A stretch of 64,000 nucleotides of DNA from NCBI RefSeq assembly GCF_034366625.1, contig NZ_JAXMIH010000008.1:682001-746000 (forward strand), written 5' to 3'. Origin of the DNA: Prosthecobacter sp. (GTDB lineage: Bacteria; Verrucomicrobiota; Verrucomicrobiia; Verrucomicrobiales; Verrucomicrobiaceae). The notes under the pieces were generated by a model. That model did not search any database and was not told the origin of the DNA. It was given only the letters and a program-made list of their open reading frames with translations. The position numbers were made by a program, and so were the translations under genes. Positions 42,981 through 51,695 of this stretch are shown piece after piece (the first letter of the stretch is position 1; every line of letters starts with the position of its first letter).

Positions 42981-43970
42981 TCACGGCTTCTCAGCCAGCA
43001 AGTCGCTGGCACGTATGCGCCAGCAGGTGTCAGAGCGGTGCTTCATCTGGTCTTCGCCACCGAGGAGGTGGATGAACTCGCCGCATCTCACGAAGGTGGT
43101 GTTCACGGCCAGTGGCATCGGTGTGGACGCGTTGTATTGATGGGTGCGCAGGTCGTAAATCCAGGCTTTGGCGACGAATCCCGCTGTCACGCTACTGTAG
43201 CCTCCAGCGAGGTAGATGCGATACTCGTCCAGCGGCACGCTGAAGACGCCGCGAATGGCTTCGTGATACTCGGCGAGCTTCTTCCAGGCGTCTGATGCGA
43301 TCTCGTGCTGAAAAGCGGCGGTGGCGTTGTGGGCCTGCTGGCTGGCATCAATCCAGGCACCGGTGAAGCTATAGAGATGATTATCGATTGCAGTCACGGC
43401 AGGGATGCCGATAGGGTTTGGCAGTTCTTTAAGCGCGGCGAGTGTGGAGGTGCTGCCAGTGGTCAAATGGATGGCGTAGAGGCTGTTACTTCCCTTGCTC
43501 CAGTCGTCGGGATCAGGTGTGCCGCCAAAGACATGCAACTGACCATCCCGCAGAGCACCAGCGCCATACACGACAGGCTGCGGGAGATCGCCAAGGCGAG
43601 TGAGTTTGAACTGGTCATCAAGCGCATAGATCTCTTTGCGCCCTTGTTTGCCATCGGCTCCACCAGCGAAGTAAAGACGTGTGCCATCGCTGGCAAAAGC
43701 GGCGTAGGCGACGGAGTGCGGCAGCTTGGGGCCGAGGGTCCATTGATTCGTCGCGGGATCAAAGAGCCACACGGTGTCGAGCCAGCGCTTCGTGCCATCG
43801 CTCCAATTCGTGCCGCCTGCGACGATGATCTTGCCATTCACACATCCGGCGACGAAGCCAGCGGCGGGTTCGGGCAGCGGCGGCAGCTTTTCCCAGGTGG
43901 CGGCGTGCGCCATGGTGAGACTGCTCACGAGGCCGAGAATCAGGGGAGTGTTGGCGTGTTGGTTTTGCAT
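42981..43970 (-). CDS. Exported Kelch-repeat protein, N-acetylneuraminate epimerase (NanM)-like
   Basis: A 329-residue protein with a signal peptide ending near MAHA. The Kelch blades are spaced about 50 residues apart (IIVAGGTNW, LYFAGGADG, LHVFGGTP, IYLAGGYSS, IHLLGGED), giving a six-bladed propeller like the periplasmic sialic acid mutarotase NanM. It overlaps the end of the MFS gene by 31 bases, so import and mutarotation would be coupled. A generic Kelch role is the alternative. Confidence 0.82.
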   Translation of the reverse strand: MQNQHANTPLILGLVSSLTMAHAATWEKLPPLPEPAAGFVAGCVNGKIIVAGGTNWSDGTKRWLDTVWLFDPATNQWTLGPKLPHSVAYAAFASDGTRLYFAGGADGKQGRKEIYALDDQFKLTRLGDLPQPVVYGAGALRDGQLHVFGGTPDPDDWSKGSNSLYAIHLTTGSTSTLAALKELPNPIGIPAVTAIDNHLYSFTGAWIDASQQAHNATAAFQHEIASDAWKKLAEYHEAIRGVFSVPLDEYRIYLAGGYSSVTAGFVAKAWIYDLRTHQYNASTPMPLAVNTTFVRCGEFIHLLGGEDQMKHRSDTCWRIRASDLLAEKP

Positions 43971-45217
43971 GATTGGGGTTTGATGAAGGAAAGCAGCACG
44001 GCGCAGACGAGCAGACCGACGGCGGAGAACTCGAACATGTGGCGCACGTTCACGTTGGCATCGCGCAACGCACCACCGGCATAGATCGTGAGGCCGCCGA
44101 TGCCGCAGGCGAAGAGATTCAGCACGCCGAAGCCGGTGGCGCGGTAGCGTGAATCAGAGACCATGCAGAGGATCGGCATGGTGTTGCCATCCGTGCAGGC
44201 ACGGGCGAAGCCGAAGATCACCAGTCCTGTGATGGCGATGCCAAAGGTTTCCGTGTTCGACGTCAGGAAGATGGCAGGTGCGGCGATGCACATGCCGAGG
44301 ATCGCGACGTAAAGACGCCCGCGCTCATGCTTGCGGCTCCAACGGTCCGCCCAAGCTCCGCCGATGATCAAACCGATGACGGTGGAGATTTGAAGATAAC
44401 CCGTGGCCGCGAATCCGGCCTCGCCCTGGCCTAGATTGAACTGCTGCTGCAAATACGTCGGCATCCAGCCCACAATGCCCCAGGCGGCGAGTCCCATGAG
44501 TCCCCAATGCGCCAGCAACACGATGAAGGAGCGCTGGCTGAACAGGCTGCGCAGCGCAGGCAGGAAGCTCACTTTTTCCTCGGTGCTCGCTGATGTGGAC
44601 GAGGCATCGCTTTGACGTGGCGCATCGCGCAGGCCGAAGACCAGCAGCACGGAGTAAACAACGCCGATGATGCCGAACAAACTGAACGCAAAGCTCCAGC
44701 CATGGCGCTCCGCCAGCCAACCGCCCATGCCGCCGAGACCGGAACCGATGCTGACGCCGCAGTTGTGAATACCGACCGCCAGCGAACGTGTCGATCCACG
44801 GTGATAGTCTGCGATCAAAGCGAGTGCCGCAGGCAGGTAACAGGCCTCGCTCAGCCCCATGACGGCACGTGTGATGAGCAACTGATCAAAAGTGACGCAG
44901 TGGCTTGTGACCCAGGTCGTGAGCGACCAAAGAAACAAGCTGCCGATGATGACACGGGTCCGGCTCAAACGGTCCGCGAGGAAGCCCGCAAAAGGACTCA
45001 ACAGGCCATAGACCCACAGAAACACCGACGTGAGCAGGCCGAACTGCGCATCAGTCATCGGAATCGCCGACTTCACGGAATCCCGCATCGTCGTGAGCAT
45101 CACACGGTCGAGGTAGTTCAGGCAGGCGACCACGCAGAGCAAGCCGACGATGAGCCAGGCGCGTGAAGGCAGGCGTGCGTCTGCTGCATCGGAAAAAGCA
45201 TTGGATGTAGCAGGCAT
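43940..45217 (-). CDS. MFS transporter, ACS (anion:cation symporter)-like
   Basis: A 425-residue protein with about 12 transmembrane helices and the MFS loop 2-3 motif (GFLADRLSRTRV). The start NYLDRVMLTTMRDSV and the pattern of an early NYxDR resemble the ACS group, whose members carry hexuronates, galactonate and related organic anions. It would import the acidic sugar or sugar acid used by this locus (inference). Its end overlaps the Kelch gene and it follows an SDR by 9 bases. Confidence 0.87.
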   Translation of the reverse strand: MPATSNAFSDAADARLPSRAWLIVGLLCVVACLNYLDRVMLTTMRDSVKSAIPMTDAQFGLLTSVFLWVYGLLSPFAGFLADRLSRTRVIIGSLFLWSLTTWVTSHCVTFDQLLITRAVMGLSEACYLPAALALIADYHRGSTRSLAVGIHNCGVSIGSGLGGMGGWLAERHGWSFAFSLFGIIGVVYSVLLVFGLRDAPRQSDASSTSASTEEKVSFLPALRSLFSQRSFIVLLAHWGLMGLAAWGIVGWMPTYLQQQFNLGQGEAGFAATGYLQISTVIGLIIGGAWADRWSRKHERGRLYVAILGMCIAAPAIFLTSNTETFGIAITGLVIFGFARACTDGNTMPILCMVSDSRYRATGFGVLNLFACGIGGLTIYAGGALRDANVNVRHMFEFSAVGLLVCAVLLSFIKPQSCKTNTPTLP

Positions 45218-45226
45218 GAGGGTGAG

Positions 45227-45973
45227 TTAAAGACGACCGATCTGAGCGGTGGTGAGGCCGCCGTCGATGACGATGATCTCCCCAGTGATGTAACTGGCGG
45301 CAGGCGAGCACAGGAAGGCGGCCGCACCCGCGCAATCCTGCGGTTGGCCGACATGGCCGAGCAGGATTTTCTTCTCGTAGTTCTTCAGCAGGTCCTGTGC
45401 GCGTGGCTCCATCCACGTCTGCGTCAAGGGCGTGCGGATGAGGCCCGGCGCGATGCCATTCACGCGAATGCCATGCGGCGCGAGCGAGGCCGCGAGCGAC
45501 TTTGTCATCATGACCAGGCCACCTTTGCTCGTGTCATACGTGACGCTATCGGCTTCGGCCTGAAAGCCGTTCGTGGAGGAGACGATGACGATGCTGCCAC
45601 CACCACCGAGCGCGACGCGCTTCTTCGCGAAAGCCTGCGCGAGAAAGAAAGTGGCGCGGAGGTTCAGCGACATCGTTTTCTCCCACTCGGCCTCTGTCAT
45701 GTCGAGAAAGGGCGTGTCGAAGAAGCTGCCGGCATTGCAGACGAGGAGGTCGAGCGATGGCTGGAGGGAGAAGGCCTGCTCAATGAGCTGTGCTGGCGCG
45801 GATGGTACGGATAGGTCACATGGGACGTATGAGGCCCATCTGGGGTCGTTTTGCAGGCCATGCCTCACGACAGTGGCACCGCACTCCGCCAGACCATCGG
45901 CGATGGCTGCTCCAATGCCCTGGGATGAGCCGCTGACGAGCGCGGCATGTCCTTCAAGAGAGAATGCTTTCAT
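45227..45973 (-). CDS. Short-chain dehydrogenase/reductase
   Basis: A 248-residue classical [24 protein letters not shown], catalytic YDTSKGG and a C-terminal VIDGGLTT. It overlaps the amidohydrolase gene by 20 bases. Sugar or sugar-acid dehydrogenase activity paired with the neighbouring hydrolase as a lactonase would make chemical sense, but that is inference. Confidence 0.88.
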   Translation of the reverse strand: MKAFSLEGHAALVSGSSQGIGAAIADGLAECGATVVRHGLQNDPRWASYVPCDLSVPSAPAQLIEQAFSLQPSLDLLVCNAGSFFDTPFLDMTEAEWEKTMSLNLRATFFLAQAFAKKRVALGGGGSIVIVSSTNGFQAEADSVTYDTSKGGLVMMTKSLAASLAPHGIRVNGIAPGLIRTPLTQTWMEPRAQDLLKNYEKKILLGHVGQPQDCAGAAAFLCSPAASYITGEIIVIDGGLTTAQIGRL

Positions 45974-46925
45974 CAGGGAGCTTGAGGTAGTTCAGAGTGT
46001 TCGTGGCGGCGATGCGGCGGACGACTTCCTCACCTGCGGCTTTGAGGGCGATAACCTCGCGCTCATAGGTGCTGATGAGCTTCACGACTTCGCCGCTGAT
46101 GGCCGCCGCATAGCTGTAGAAGGGCGAATCGCTGCCCCACATGAACTTGTGCGGATACGCGGCAGCGAGATCAGCGATGACACGCGCGGGATCACTATAG
46201 GCGCTGTCAAAACGGCGGCTTTTAGGGGCGATGTAGGGCATATCACCCACCGCGCCTTCGCAGTGGATGCAGTGGGCGGAGTTGTCGAACCAAGCATTCG
46301 GCAACGCCTGCACGCGGTCGAGACATTCCTTGTCAAAGCGGCAAGAGTGCGCAGCGCAGAAGCGGATGTCGGGGTTGGCTTCGGCGAGGTCGAGGATGTC
46401 GTGCGCCTGGGCCCATAAATCATCCTTTGCGACGCTGCTGTGGATGATGAAGGGCGCGTCCCATTCGCGGGCGAGATCGAGGAAAACTTGGCCTTCATGC
46501 GCGAGGCGCTTGATGTCAGCCTGGATGATCGTGCTTTGAATCTTGATGCCGTGGATGCGGTATTCAGCGCGCAGTTTCACAAGCTCAGCGGCTTGCGCGT
46601 CGGTGTGGCGCATAGGGTCCACCATGACAAACGGAAGCGTCTTGCGGCCTTCTTCAGGAAAGAGTCGATAGCACTCCTCCAACATACGGCGGTTCTCGAA
46701 GGCGTAAGGCACGGTTTCCAGGCCATTGCCGAAGCCGATCCCGCCACTGCGGAACTTGGTCACGTCCATCGCCGCATACGAGACGAAGGGAAAGACGATC
46801 CAGTGAGTGATGCCGAGCGAGCCACCGACCTGCGTCATGTCCACGAGCTGCTGCGCATACGGAAAATCGCCGTGCAGGTAGAAGAGCATGTCCGCTCCGA
46901 TGTGATTGTGGCAGTCGATGATCAT
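45954..46925 (-). CDS. Amidohydrolase family 2 (TIM-barrel metal-dependent hydrolase)
   Basis: A 323-residue protein. The metal-binding HxH is at the very start (IIDCHNHIG), a later His lies in FIIHSSV and again in AHSCRFD, and the catalytic Asp is in MWGSDSPF. The family includes sugar lactonases and decarboxylases. Next to an SDR and a sugar-acid-type carrier, a lactonase role is attractive but unproven. A repeat tract (46936-46995) lies immediately upstream. Confidence 0.85.
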   Translation of the reverse strand: MIIDCHNHIGADMLFYLHGDFPYAQQLVDMTQVGGSLGITHWIVFPFVSYAAMDVTKFRSGGIGFGNGLETVPYAFENRRMLEECYRLFPEEGRKTLPFVMVDPMRHTDAQAAELVKLRAEYRIHGIKIQSTIIQADIKRLAHEGQVFLDLAREWDAPFIIHSSVAKDDLWAQAHDILDLAEANPDIRFCAAHSCRFDKECLDRVQALPNAWFDNSAHCIHCEGAVGDMPYIAPKSRRFDSAYSDPARVIADLAAAYPHKFMWGSDSPFYSYAAAISGEVVKLISTYEREVIALKAAGEEVVRRIAATNTLNYLKLPDESILS

Positions 46926-46935
46926 GGTGAGTTGA

Positions 46936-46995
46936 GGTAGGAAAATTTGTTGGTAGGAAGATTTTCAGAGTTCTGAGTTTGGTAATTTTCCTACC
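46936..46995. repeat. GGTAGGAAAATT direct/inverted repeat tract
   Basis: GGTAGGAAAATT at 46936-46947 has an exact reverse complement at 46984-46995 and a near copy, GGTAGGAAGATT, at 46952-46963. Between them a TCAGA/TCTGA dyad spells 7-base steps (AACTCAG, AACTCTG) on the minus strand. The right arm overlaps the M81 gene's stop codon. It may end that transcript, regulate the amidohydrolase gene, or be a mobile repeat. Confidence 0.75.
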
Positions 46996-48460
46996 TTATT
47001 TCATCGAGCGGATAAATCGGACGGCGGACTTTGCGAAACGGCAGTGACTTCAACTGGCTGGTGCAGGGACCGGGTGTGTCCACCCAGCACATTTGTTGGG
47101 TGATGGGATCGTAGGCATGGCGGTGCGCGACGGCGGCCTTCACGCCGATCACGGAGAGATCGCGTGGCTCGATGCCCTGGCTGCGCCATTGGCCGAGATC
47201 GAAGGGCGGTGTCTTGTGGCTCGTGAGGAGAATGGTCAGCCCGGCATGACGCACGACGGCGCACTCACCCATGTCAAAATGATCGCCGCACATGCTGGCG
47301 AGGTGGCTGCGCTTGTCCTCCAGCTCGAACTTGCCATCGCCTGAGCGCAGCAGCTCGACTGTGAGAGAAACGGGACCGGCATCAAGCTGGCTGGAGCGCC
47401 CGCCCACGGTCAAAGTGGTCTTGTGCCCTGGCGCTATCGTGCGCAGCCGACGAACCGCCTCGGGATCATTGATGCAGATGGCCGCGTTGGAGGTCTGGCG
47501 TTCGATCAAGGCACGCAGCAGGCCCGTGCCATCGCCAGGAGCGCCGCCGCCGATGTTGTCAGAGGCTTCGACGAGCACGGTGAGTCCTGGTGATGTGAGA
47601 TCGAGCTTTGCGAAGACTTCGTTCACCGATGCATCCGTCATATTGCCCTCTGCTTTCTTCGTCATCGCGAGATCCCATAGTTTTTGCAAGGCGGCGCGTG
47701 CCTGAGCTTCGTCTCCCAGAGTGGCGATGACGAAACTCACACCCGCGTCCGGCATGTCGGCAAAGGAGAAGCCTGCGCAGACATTCACCGCCCAGAACTC
47801 GCGCGTGGACTCCATCTCCCGCGCCATTTTTTCTAGTGACAGCATCGGCTCGCATGCCGTGGCCGTGCCGGTGGGCGGCCACATCAGCGGCGGATGCTGC
47901 CAGAACATCCTCGGCACCTGCCGCGTCGTCAGGCAGCGCTGGAGCAGCGTGGCGGCGATCTGCGCGGCTCGCCGGGCATCCGCGTGAGGATTCTCACGAT
48001 ACGCGACGAGGCAGTTGGCCAGATCCGCCATGCGCTGGGTGAAATTGGCATGCAGATCGAAGACGCCAAAGATGGGAACATCAGGGCCGATCCTGGCTCT
48101 CAGCCGCGCCAGGATCTCGCCCTCCACATCATCAAACGAGGGCGTCACCATCGCCCCGTGGAGCACGAGATACACGGCATCGACCGCAAGCGGCAGTCGT
48201 TTGAAAAGCTCGTGGCAAAAGGCTTCGATGACCTCGTCCTCCACCATCGCTCCTGGAGTGGCGCGGAAATCCGCCGCTGGGATGATCTCCCAGCCAAAGG
48301 CCCGCGCACAATCCAGCGCTCCGCCCATGGGTGAGCTGTCGCCCGAGCAGCGCAGCATTTCGCTGCCACAAGTGATGGTGAAGTCGCTGAGGCGCGTGCT
48401 TCCTTCGAGAAACGTGTGTGTCTCGTGAAACAGGCCGGCGAATAGAACACGCTTGAACAT
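46991..48460 (-). CDS. M81 family metallopeptidase (MlrC-like)
   Basis: A 489-residue protein with the M81 zinc signature: FHETHTF near the N-terminus, FGVFDLHANF in the middle and VYLVLHGAMVTP. MlrC hydrolyses linear microcystin, but most members act on unknown small amides or peptides. The ATG at 48458-48460 starts the conserved FKRVLFAGLFHE block; the longer upstream frame runs into the aminotransferase gene. It is 7 bases from the aminotransferase gene, so the two are in one operon, suggesting a nitrogen-bearing substrate. Confidence 0.88.
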   Translation of the reverse strand: MFKRVLFAGLFHETHTFLEGSTRLSDFTITCGSEMLRCSGDSSPMGGALDCARAFGWEIIPAADFRATPGAMVEDEVIEAFCHELFKRLPLAVDAVYLVLHGAMVTPSFDDVEGEILARLRARIGPDVPIFGVFDLHANFTQRMADLANCLVAYRENPHADARRAAQIAATLLQRCLTTRQVPRMFWQHPPLMWPPTGTATACEPMLSLEKMAREMESTREFWAVNVCAGFSFADMPDAGVSFVIATLGDEAQARAALQKLWDLAMTKKAEGNMTDASVNEVFAKLDLTSPGLTVLVEASDNIGGGAPGDGTGLLRALIERQTSNAAICINDPEAVRRLRTIAPGHKTTLTVGGRSSQLDAGPVSLTVELLRSGDGKFELEDKRSHLASMCGDHFDMGECAVVRHAGLTILLTSHKTPPFDLGQWRSQGIEPRDLSVIGVKAAVAHRHAYDPITQQMCWVDTPGPCTSQLKSLPFRKVRRPIYPLDEIR

Positions 48461-48467
48461 GGTTGCA

Positions 48468-49808
48468 TCAGGCTGCTGACCACTCGACGGCATGTTTGGC
48501 AAAACTGAGCGATGCCTTTTCCAAAGCCTCGTCCACATCTGTCTCACGATGAGCCAGGCTGACGAACCACAGACCGCGCTCGATGGCACGCACGCCATCC
48601 TCCAGAAGACAGCGGCGCAGATGCGCCCAGCGCGGAGCATCCTGTCGCCTCACATAGTCACGGTAATCACGCACCGGTCCCTCGGCGCAGCCGGGCTTCA
48701 GCATGACGGCATGGAACACGGGCCCGGGCCCTTGTGGACGAAGCGGAATACCATGCTGATCAGCCAGAGCACGAAGTCCGCTCATCAGTTTCTGCCCCAG
48801 CTTGATCACGGTTTCAGGATGCGAGTCTCCCAGAGACAGCACATGATCAAGGCACCACTTGCTGGCCGCTAGACAGAGTGGATTGCCATTCAAGGTTCCC
48901 GCATGAACGACGGTGCCATCAATGACCTTCTTCATGGCGCTTTGTTTGCCCACCAGCGCGGCAAACGGCACGCCACCGCCGATGGCCTTGCCGAGAATCG
49001 TCAGGTCCGGCACGAAACCGAAATGCTTCTGCGCACCGCCGGGGCCGAAACGGAAGCCGGTGATCGTTTCATCGGCAATCATCAATATGCCATCGCGATC
49101 GCACAGTTCTCGAATCGTTTCGATCATGCCCGGCACGGGCTCCATGCAGCAGGTGTTGCACATGATCGGCTCGAAGATGATGGCGGCGATTTGTCCTCGA
49201 TATTTCTCCACCTGACGACGCAAATGATCGGGATCATTCCAGCGGCAGACAACAAAAGTGTCCAGCACCTCTGGAATGACGCCATGGCTGGGATGCAGAT
49301 GCGTCGGGGATTCATCATCGCCCCATTTGTCCGGTGGGGGACAGAAGCCGACGAGACCTTCATCCGCCCAGCCGTGATACGCGCCTTCGAACTTCAAGAT
49401 CAAGGGACGCCCAGTGTGTCCGCGTGCCAGGCGCAGTGCCGAGAGCACGACTTCGGTGGCGGAGTTGTTAAATCGCACGAGTTCCGCCGAGGGAATCATC
49501 GCCTGCAGGCGCTCGGCCACCTCGATCTCCAGCTCCGACTGCGCTGCCCAATGCGTGCCGAGCCTTGCCTGCGCAGCGATGGCGTCCGCCATGCCAGCGG
49601 GCGCATGGCCGTAAAGCAGCGCACCCTGGCCGATCTGGAAGTCGATGTACTCATTGCCATCCACATCCCATACGCGCGGACCGTTGCCGTATTGAAAGTA
49701 GAGAGGCACGGGCTGCTCCATCTTGCGGATGCCGCTGTTCACACCTGCGGCGATGCTTTGCGTTGCGCGTTCGTAAAGACGACGGGAATGCGTGTAGCGA
49801 TCAGTCAT
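48468..49808 (-). CDS. Class III PLP-dependent aminotransferase (glutamate-1-semialdehyde aminomutase-like)
   Basis: A 446-residue enzyme. The PLP lysine lies in LTILGKAIGGGVPFAALVG, preceded by the Asp motif LMIADETITGFRFG; the substrate-loop VWDVDGNEYIDFQIG is near residue 55. It resembles HemL in layout but is more likely a catabolic or dissimilatory transaminase given its operon with an M81 protein and amidohydrolase. The start at 49806-49808 matches the family; the upstream frame is unsupported. Confidence 0.88.
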   Translation of the reverse strand: MTDRYTHSRRLYERATQSIAAGVNSGIRKMEQPVPLYFQYGNGPRVWDVDGNEYIDFQIGQGALLYGHAPAGMADAIAAQARLGTHWAAQSELEIEVAERLQAMIPSAELVRFNNSATEVVLSALRLARGHTGRPLILKFEGAYHGWADEGLVGFCPPPDKWGDDESPTHLHPSHGVIPEVLDTFVVCRWNDPDHLRRQVEKYRGQIAAIIFEPIMCNTCCMEPVPGMIETIRELCDRDGILMIADETITGFRFGPGGAQKHFGFVPDLTILGKAIGGGVPFAALVGKQSAMKKVIDGTVVHAGTLNGNPLCLAASKWCLDHVLSLGDSHPETVIKLGQKLMSGLRALADQHGIPLRPQGPGPVFHAVMLKPGCAEGPVRDYRDYVRRQDAPRWAHLRRCLLEDGVRAIERGLWFVSLAHRETDVDEALEKASLSFAKHAVEWSAA

Positions 49809-49913
49809 TAAGAAATCGTGTTCATGGGTTTTCTGCGGGTGAGAAGGAACCCGGGGGCAGGCCTGATGACAAGCATCCGGCATTGGTTGCTTTGAGTGAC
49901 CAGAGTGCTGTTT

Positions 49914-50969
49914 TCATGAGCCCGGACCCGTGCTTCTCAGCGGCATGAACTTGTGGCCCATGTCATGTACGGTGCGCATATAGCGGACGGTGCGGCTGTG
50001 GGCGCGCAGAAGGACGGAGGATGTGACGGCCTTGTTACCCGTCATTTTCACGCCGGGCAGCAGCGGGCTGTCGCTGATGCCGGTAGCGCAAAAAACGGCG
50101 CTGCTGCCGCTGACAAGATCGTTCGTTTGCCGAACGGCATAGATCTCCTCATGCGAGTGAGTTTCGAGCAGCGAGGCCAGTTCTGCTTCATCTCGCGGCC
50201 ACATTCGCACCAACATGTCGCCGCCAAGTGTCTTGAGCGCTGCGGCGGTAAGCACGGCCTCGGTGGCACCACCGATGCCGACGTAAAGATCAATGCCGGA
50301 ATCCGGCATCGACGGTGCGAGAGCGGCGGTGATGTCACCATCGGTAATGAGACGCACGCCCACGCCACATTCACGCAGATTCACGATGATGTGCTGATTG
50401 CGTGGACGGTTGAGAGTGCAAACGACGAGCTTGCCCAACGGTTTGTCCAGAGCGGTGGCCACGCGGTTGAGCGTCAGGCGCAAAGGATCGTCGAGAGCGA
50501 TGCTGAGGCCGGCTTTCTCCAGCCAGCACACCACCTCTGGTCCCCAGGCCAGTTTCTCTGTGTAAAAGGAAGGCAGGTGGCACATGGCATGGCTCTGACC
50601 GTCTCCGGTAATGCTGGCGGCGATGACGGAGATCGAGTTTGGCAGCCCATGCGCGATGTTGGTGGTGCCATCAACCGGGTCCAGGGCGATGTCGAAATGC
50701 GGACTGCCGGAGGTCCACCTGCCGAGTTTTTCGCCGAGGAAAATGCCGGGGGCTGCATCCTTGATTCCCTCGCCGATCATCACGGAGGCGCAGCAGTCCA
50801 TGCGGTCAAAGATGCCGTAGATGGCATCGCAGGCCGCCGCGTCAGCGCCATTTTTGTCTCCTTTGCCAAGCCAAGTCATGGCATTGAGGGCGGCATTCTC
50901 TGTGGCGCGCACAAACTCGAACTCCAGTGTGCGTTCGGTATCGTCGTTGATCGTTGATGAATCGCTCAT
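49914..50969 (-). CDS. glpX: Class II fructose-1,6-bisphosphatase
   Basis: A 351-residue GlpX-type phosphatase of the inositol-phosphatase superfamily, with MIGEGIKDAAPG, the metal site DPVDGTTNIAHGLPN and KTLGGDMLVRMWPRDEAE. It removes the 1-phosphate from fructose-1,6-bisphosphate, the committed step of gluconeogenesis, and may dephosphorylate related sugar bisphosphates. It is 6 bases from the kinase-like gene. Growth on sugar acids would need gluconeogenesis, which could explain its presence at the head of the run. Confidence 0.92.
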   Translation of the reverse strand: MSDSSTINDDTERTLEFEFVRATENAALNAMTWLGKGDKNGADAAACDAIYGIFDRMDCCASVMIGEGIKDAAPGIFLGEKLGRWTSGSPHFDIALDPVDGTTNIAHGLPNSISVIAASITGDGQSHAMCHLPSFYTEKLAWGPEVVCWLEKAGLSIALDDPLRLTLNRVATALDKPLGKLVVCTLNRPRNQHIIVNLRECGVGVRLITDGDITAALAPSMPDSGIDLYVGIGGATEAVLTAAALKTLGGDMLVRMWPRDEAELASLLETHSHEEIYAVRQTNDLVSGSSAVFCATGISDSPLLPGVKMTGNKAVTSSVLLRAHSRTVRYMRTVHDMGHKFMPLRSTGPGS

Positions 50970-50975
50970 GTCGTT

Positions 50976-51575
50976 CTAGGCGAACTGTTTCTCCGCCTCG
51001 ATGACGGTTTTGAAAATGTCGTTGAGAACGACATGCGGTGGCTGAGTGGCGTTCACATGAGTGATGCGCTCTGGTGGATAGTGATTCAGCAACTCGATGG
51101 ACTCGGCCTCATAGACTTCGAGGCGACGCTTCACCACCGCATCGCTGGCATCGTCCAGGCGGTTGTCCTTGAGCGCGCGTTTCTTCAGCCGCAGAGCGAT
51201 CTCATCGCGCGGCACTCCGCTGAGATGGAAAACATGCTCCACATCGACCATGGCATCCATGAGTTCCGCCTGATGCGGATTGCGCGGAATGCCATCCAGG
51301 ACAAGTCTGTCCATGTCCGGTTTTATGGCCCGTGTTGTCACACAGCTCTTAATCCGTGCCAGCCAGAGCTTGATCGTGATCTCATCTGGCACGAGTTGTC
51401 CCTTGCCGGAGTATTCAAGGAAGGCACGACCCAGTTCCGTACGCACGTCCATGGCGCGGAAGACATCACCACAGGAGCAATGGAAGAAGCCGGGGAGCGA
51501 GCCGAGAGCCTTGCCCTGAGTTCCCTTGCCACTGCCGGGAGGCCCAAAAAGAAGAATGGCGGTGTATCTTTGCAT
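50976..51575 (-). CDS. Adenylate kinase-like nucleoside monophosphate kinase
   Basis: A 199-residue P-loop kinase: FGPPGSGKGTQGKALG at the N-terminus, the NMP-binding region DVFRAMDVRTELG, LVLDGIPRNPHQAELMD and the arginine-rich VVKRRLEVYE. The short LID and divergent sequence set it apart from typical Adk, and it is possibly a second copy beside a housekeeping adk elsewhere. It is the first gene of the minus-strand run, divergent from the regulator gene. The ATG at 51573-51575 directly precedes the P-loop strand. Confidence 0.82.
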   Translation of the reverse strand: MQRYTAILLFGPPGSGKGTQGKALGSLPGFFHCSCGDVFRAMDVRTELGRAFLEYSGKGQLVPDEITIKLWLARIKSCVTTRAIKPDMDRLVLDGIPRNPHQAELMDAMVDVEHVFHLSGVPRDEIALRLKKRALKDNRLDDASDAVVKRRLEVYEAESIELLNHYPPERITHVNATQPPHVVLNDIFKTVIEAEKQFA

Positions 51576-51662
51576 GGTCGGTTGGTTTAATGGATTTGTG
51601 GCCATGAGCGCGTGGAGCGGCGTCATGGCGCACAAGATTCTGTTTGCTACATCGACAGAAAC

Positions 51663-51674
51663 GAGTGATTACTC
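51663..51674. promoter_or_regulatory. Candidate operator dyad in the divergent promoter region
   Basis: GAGTGATTACTC is a 12-bp dyad with only one mismatched pair, placed between the divergent kinase-like and regulator genes, 21 bases before the regulator's ATG. A GntR or LacI-type dimer commonly binds such sites. A looser TGGT...ACCA dyad lies just downstream (51676-51694). Confidence 0.35.
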
Positions 51675-51695
51675 CTGGTCACGTCATGGCACCAG

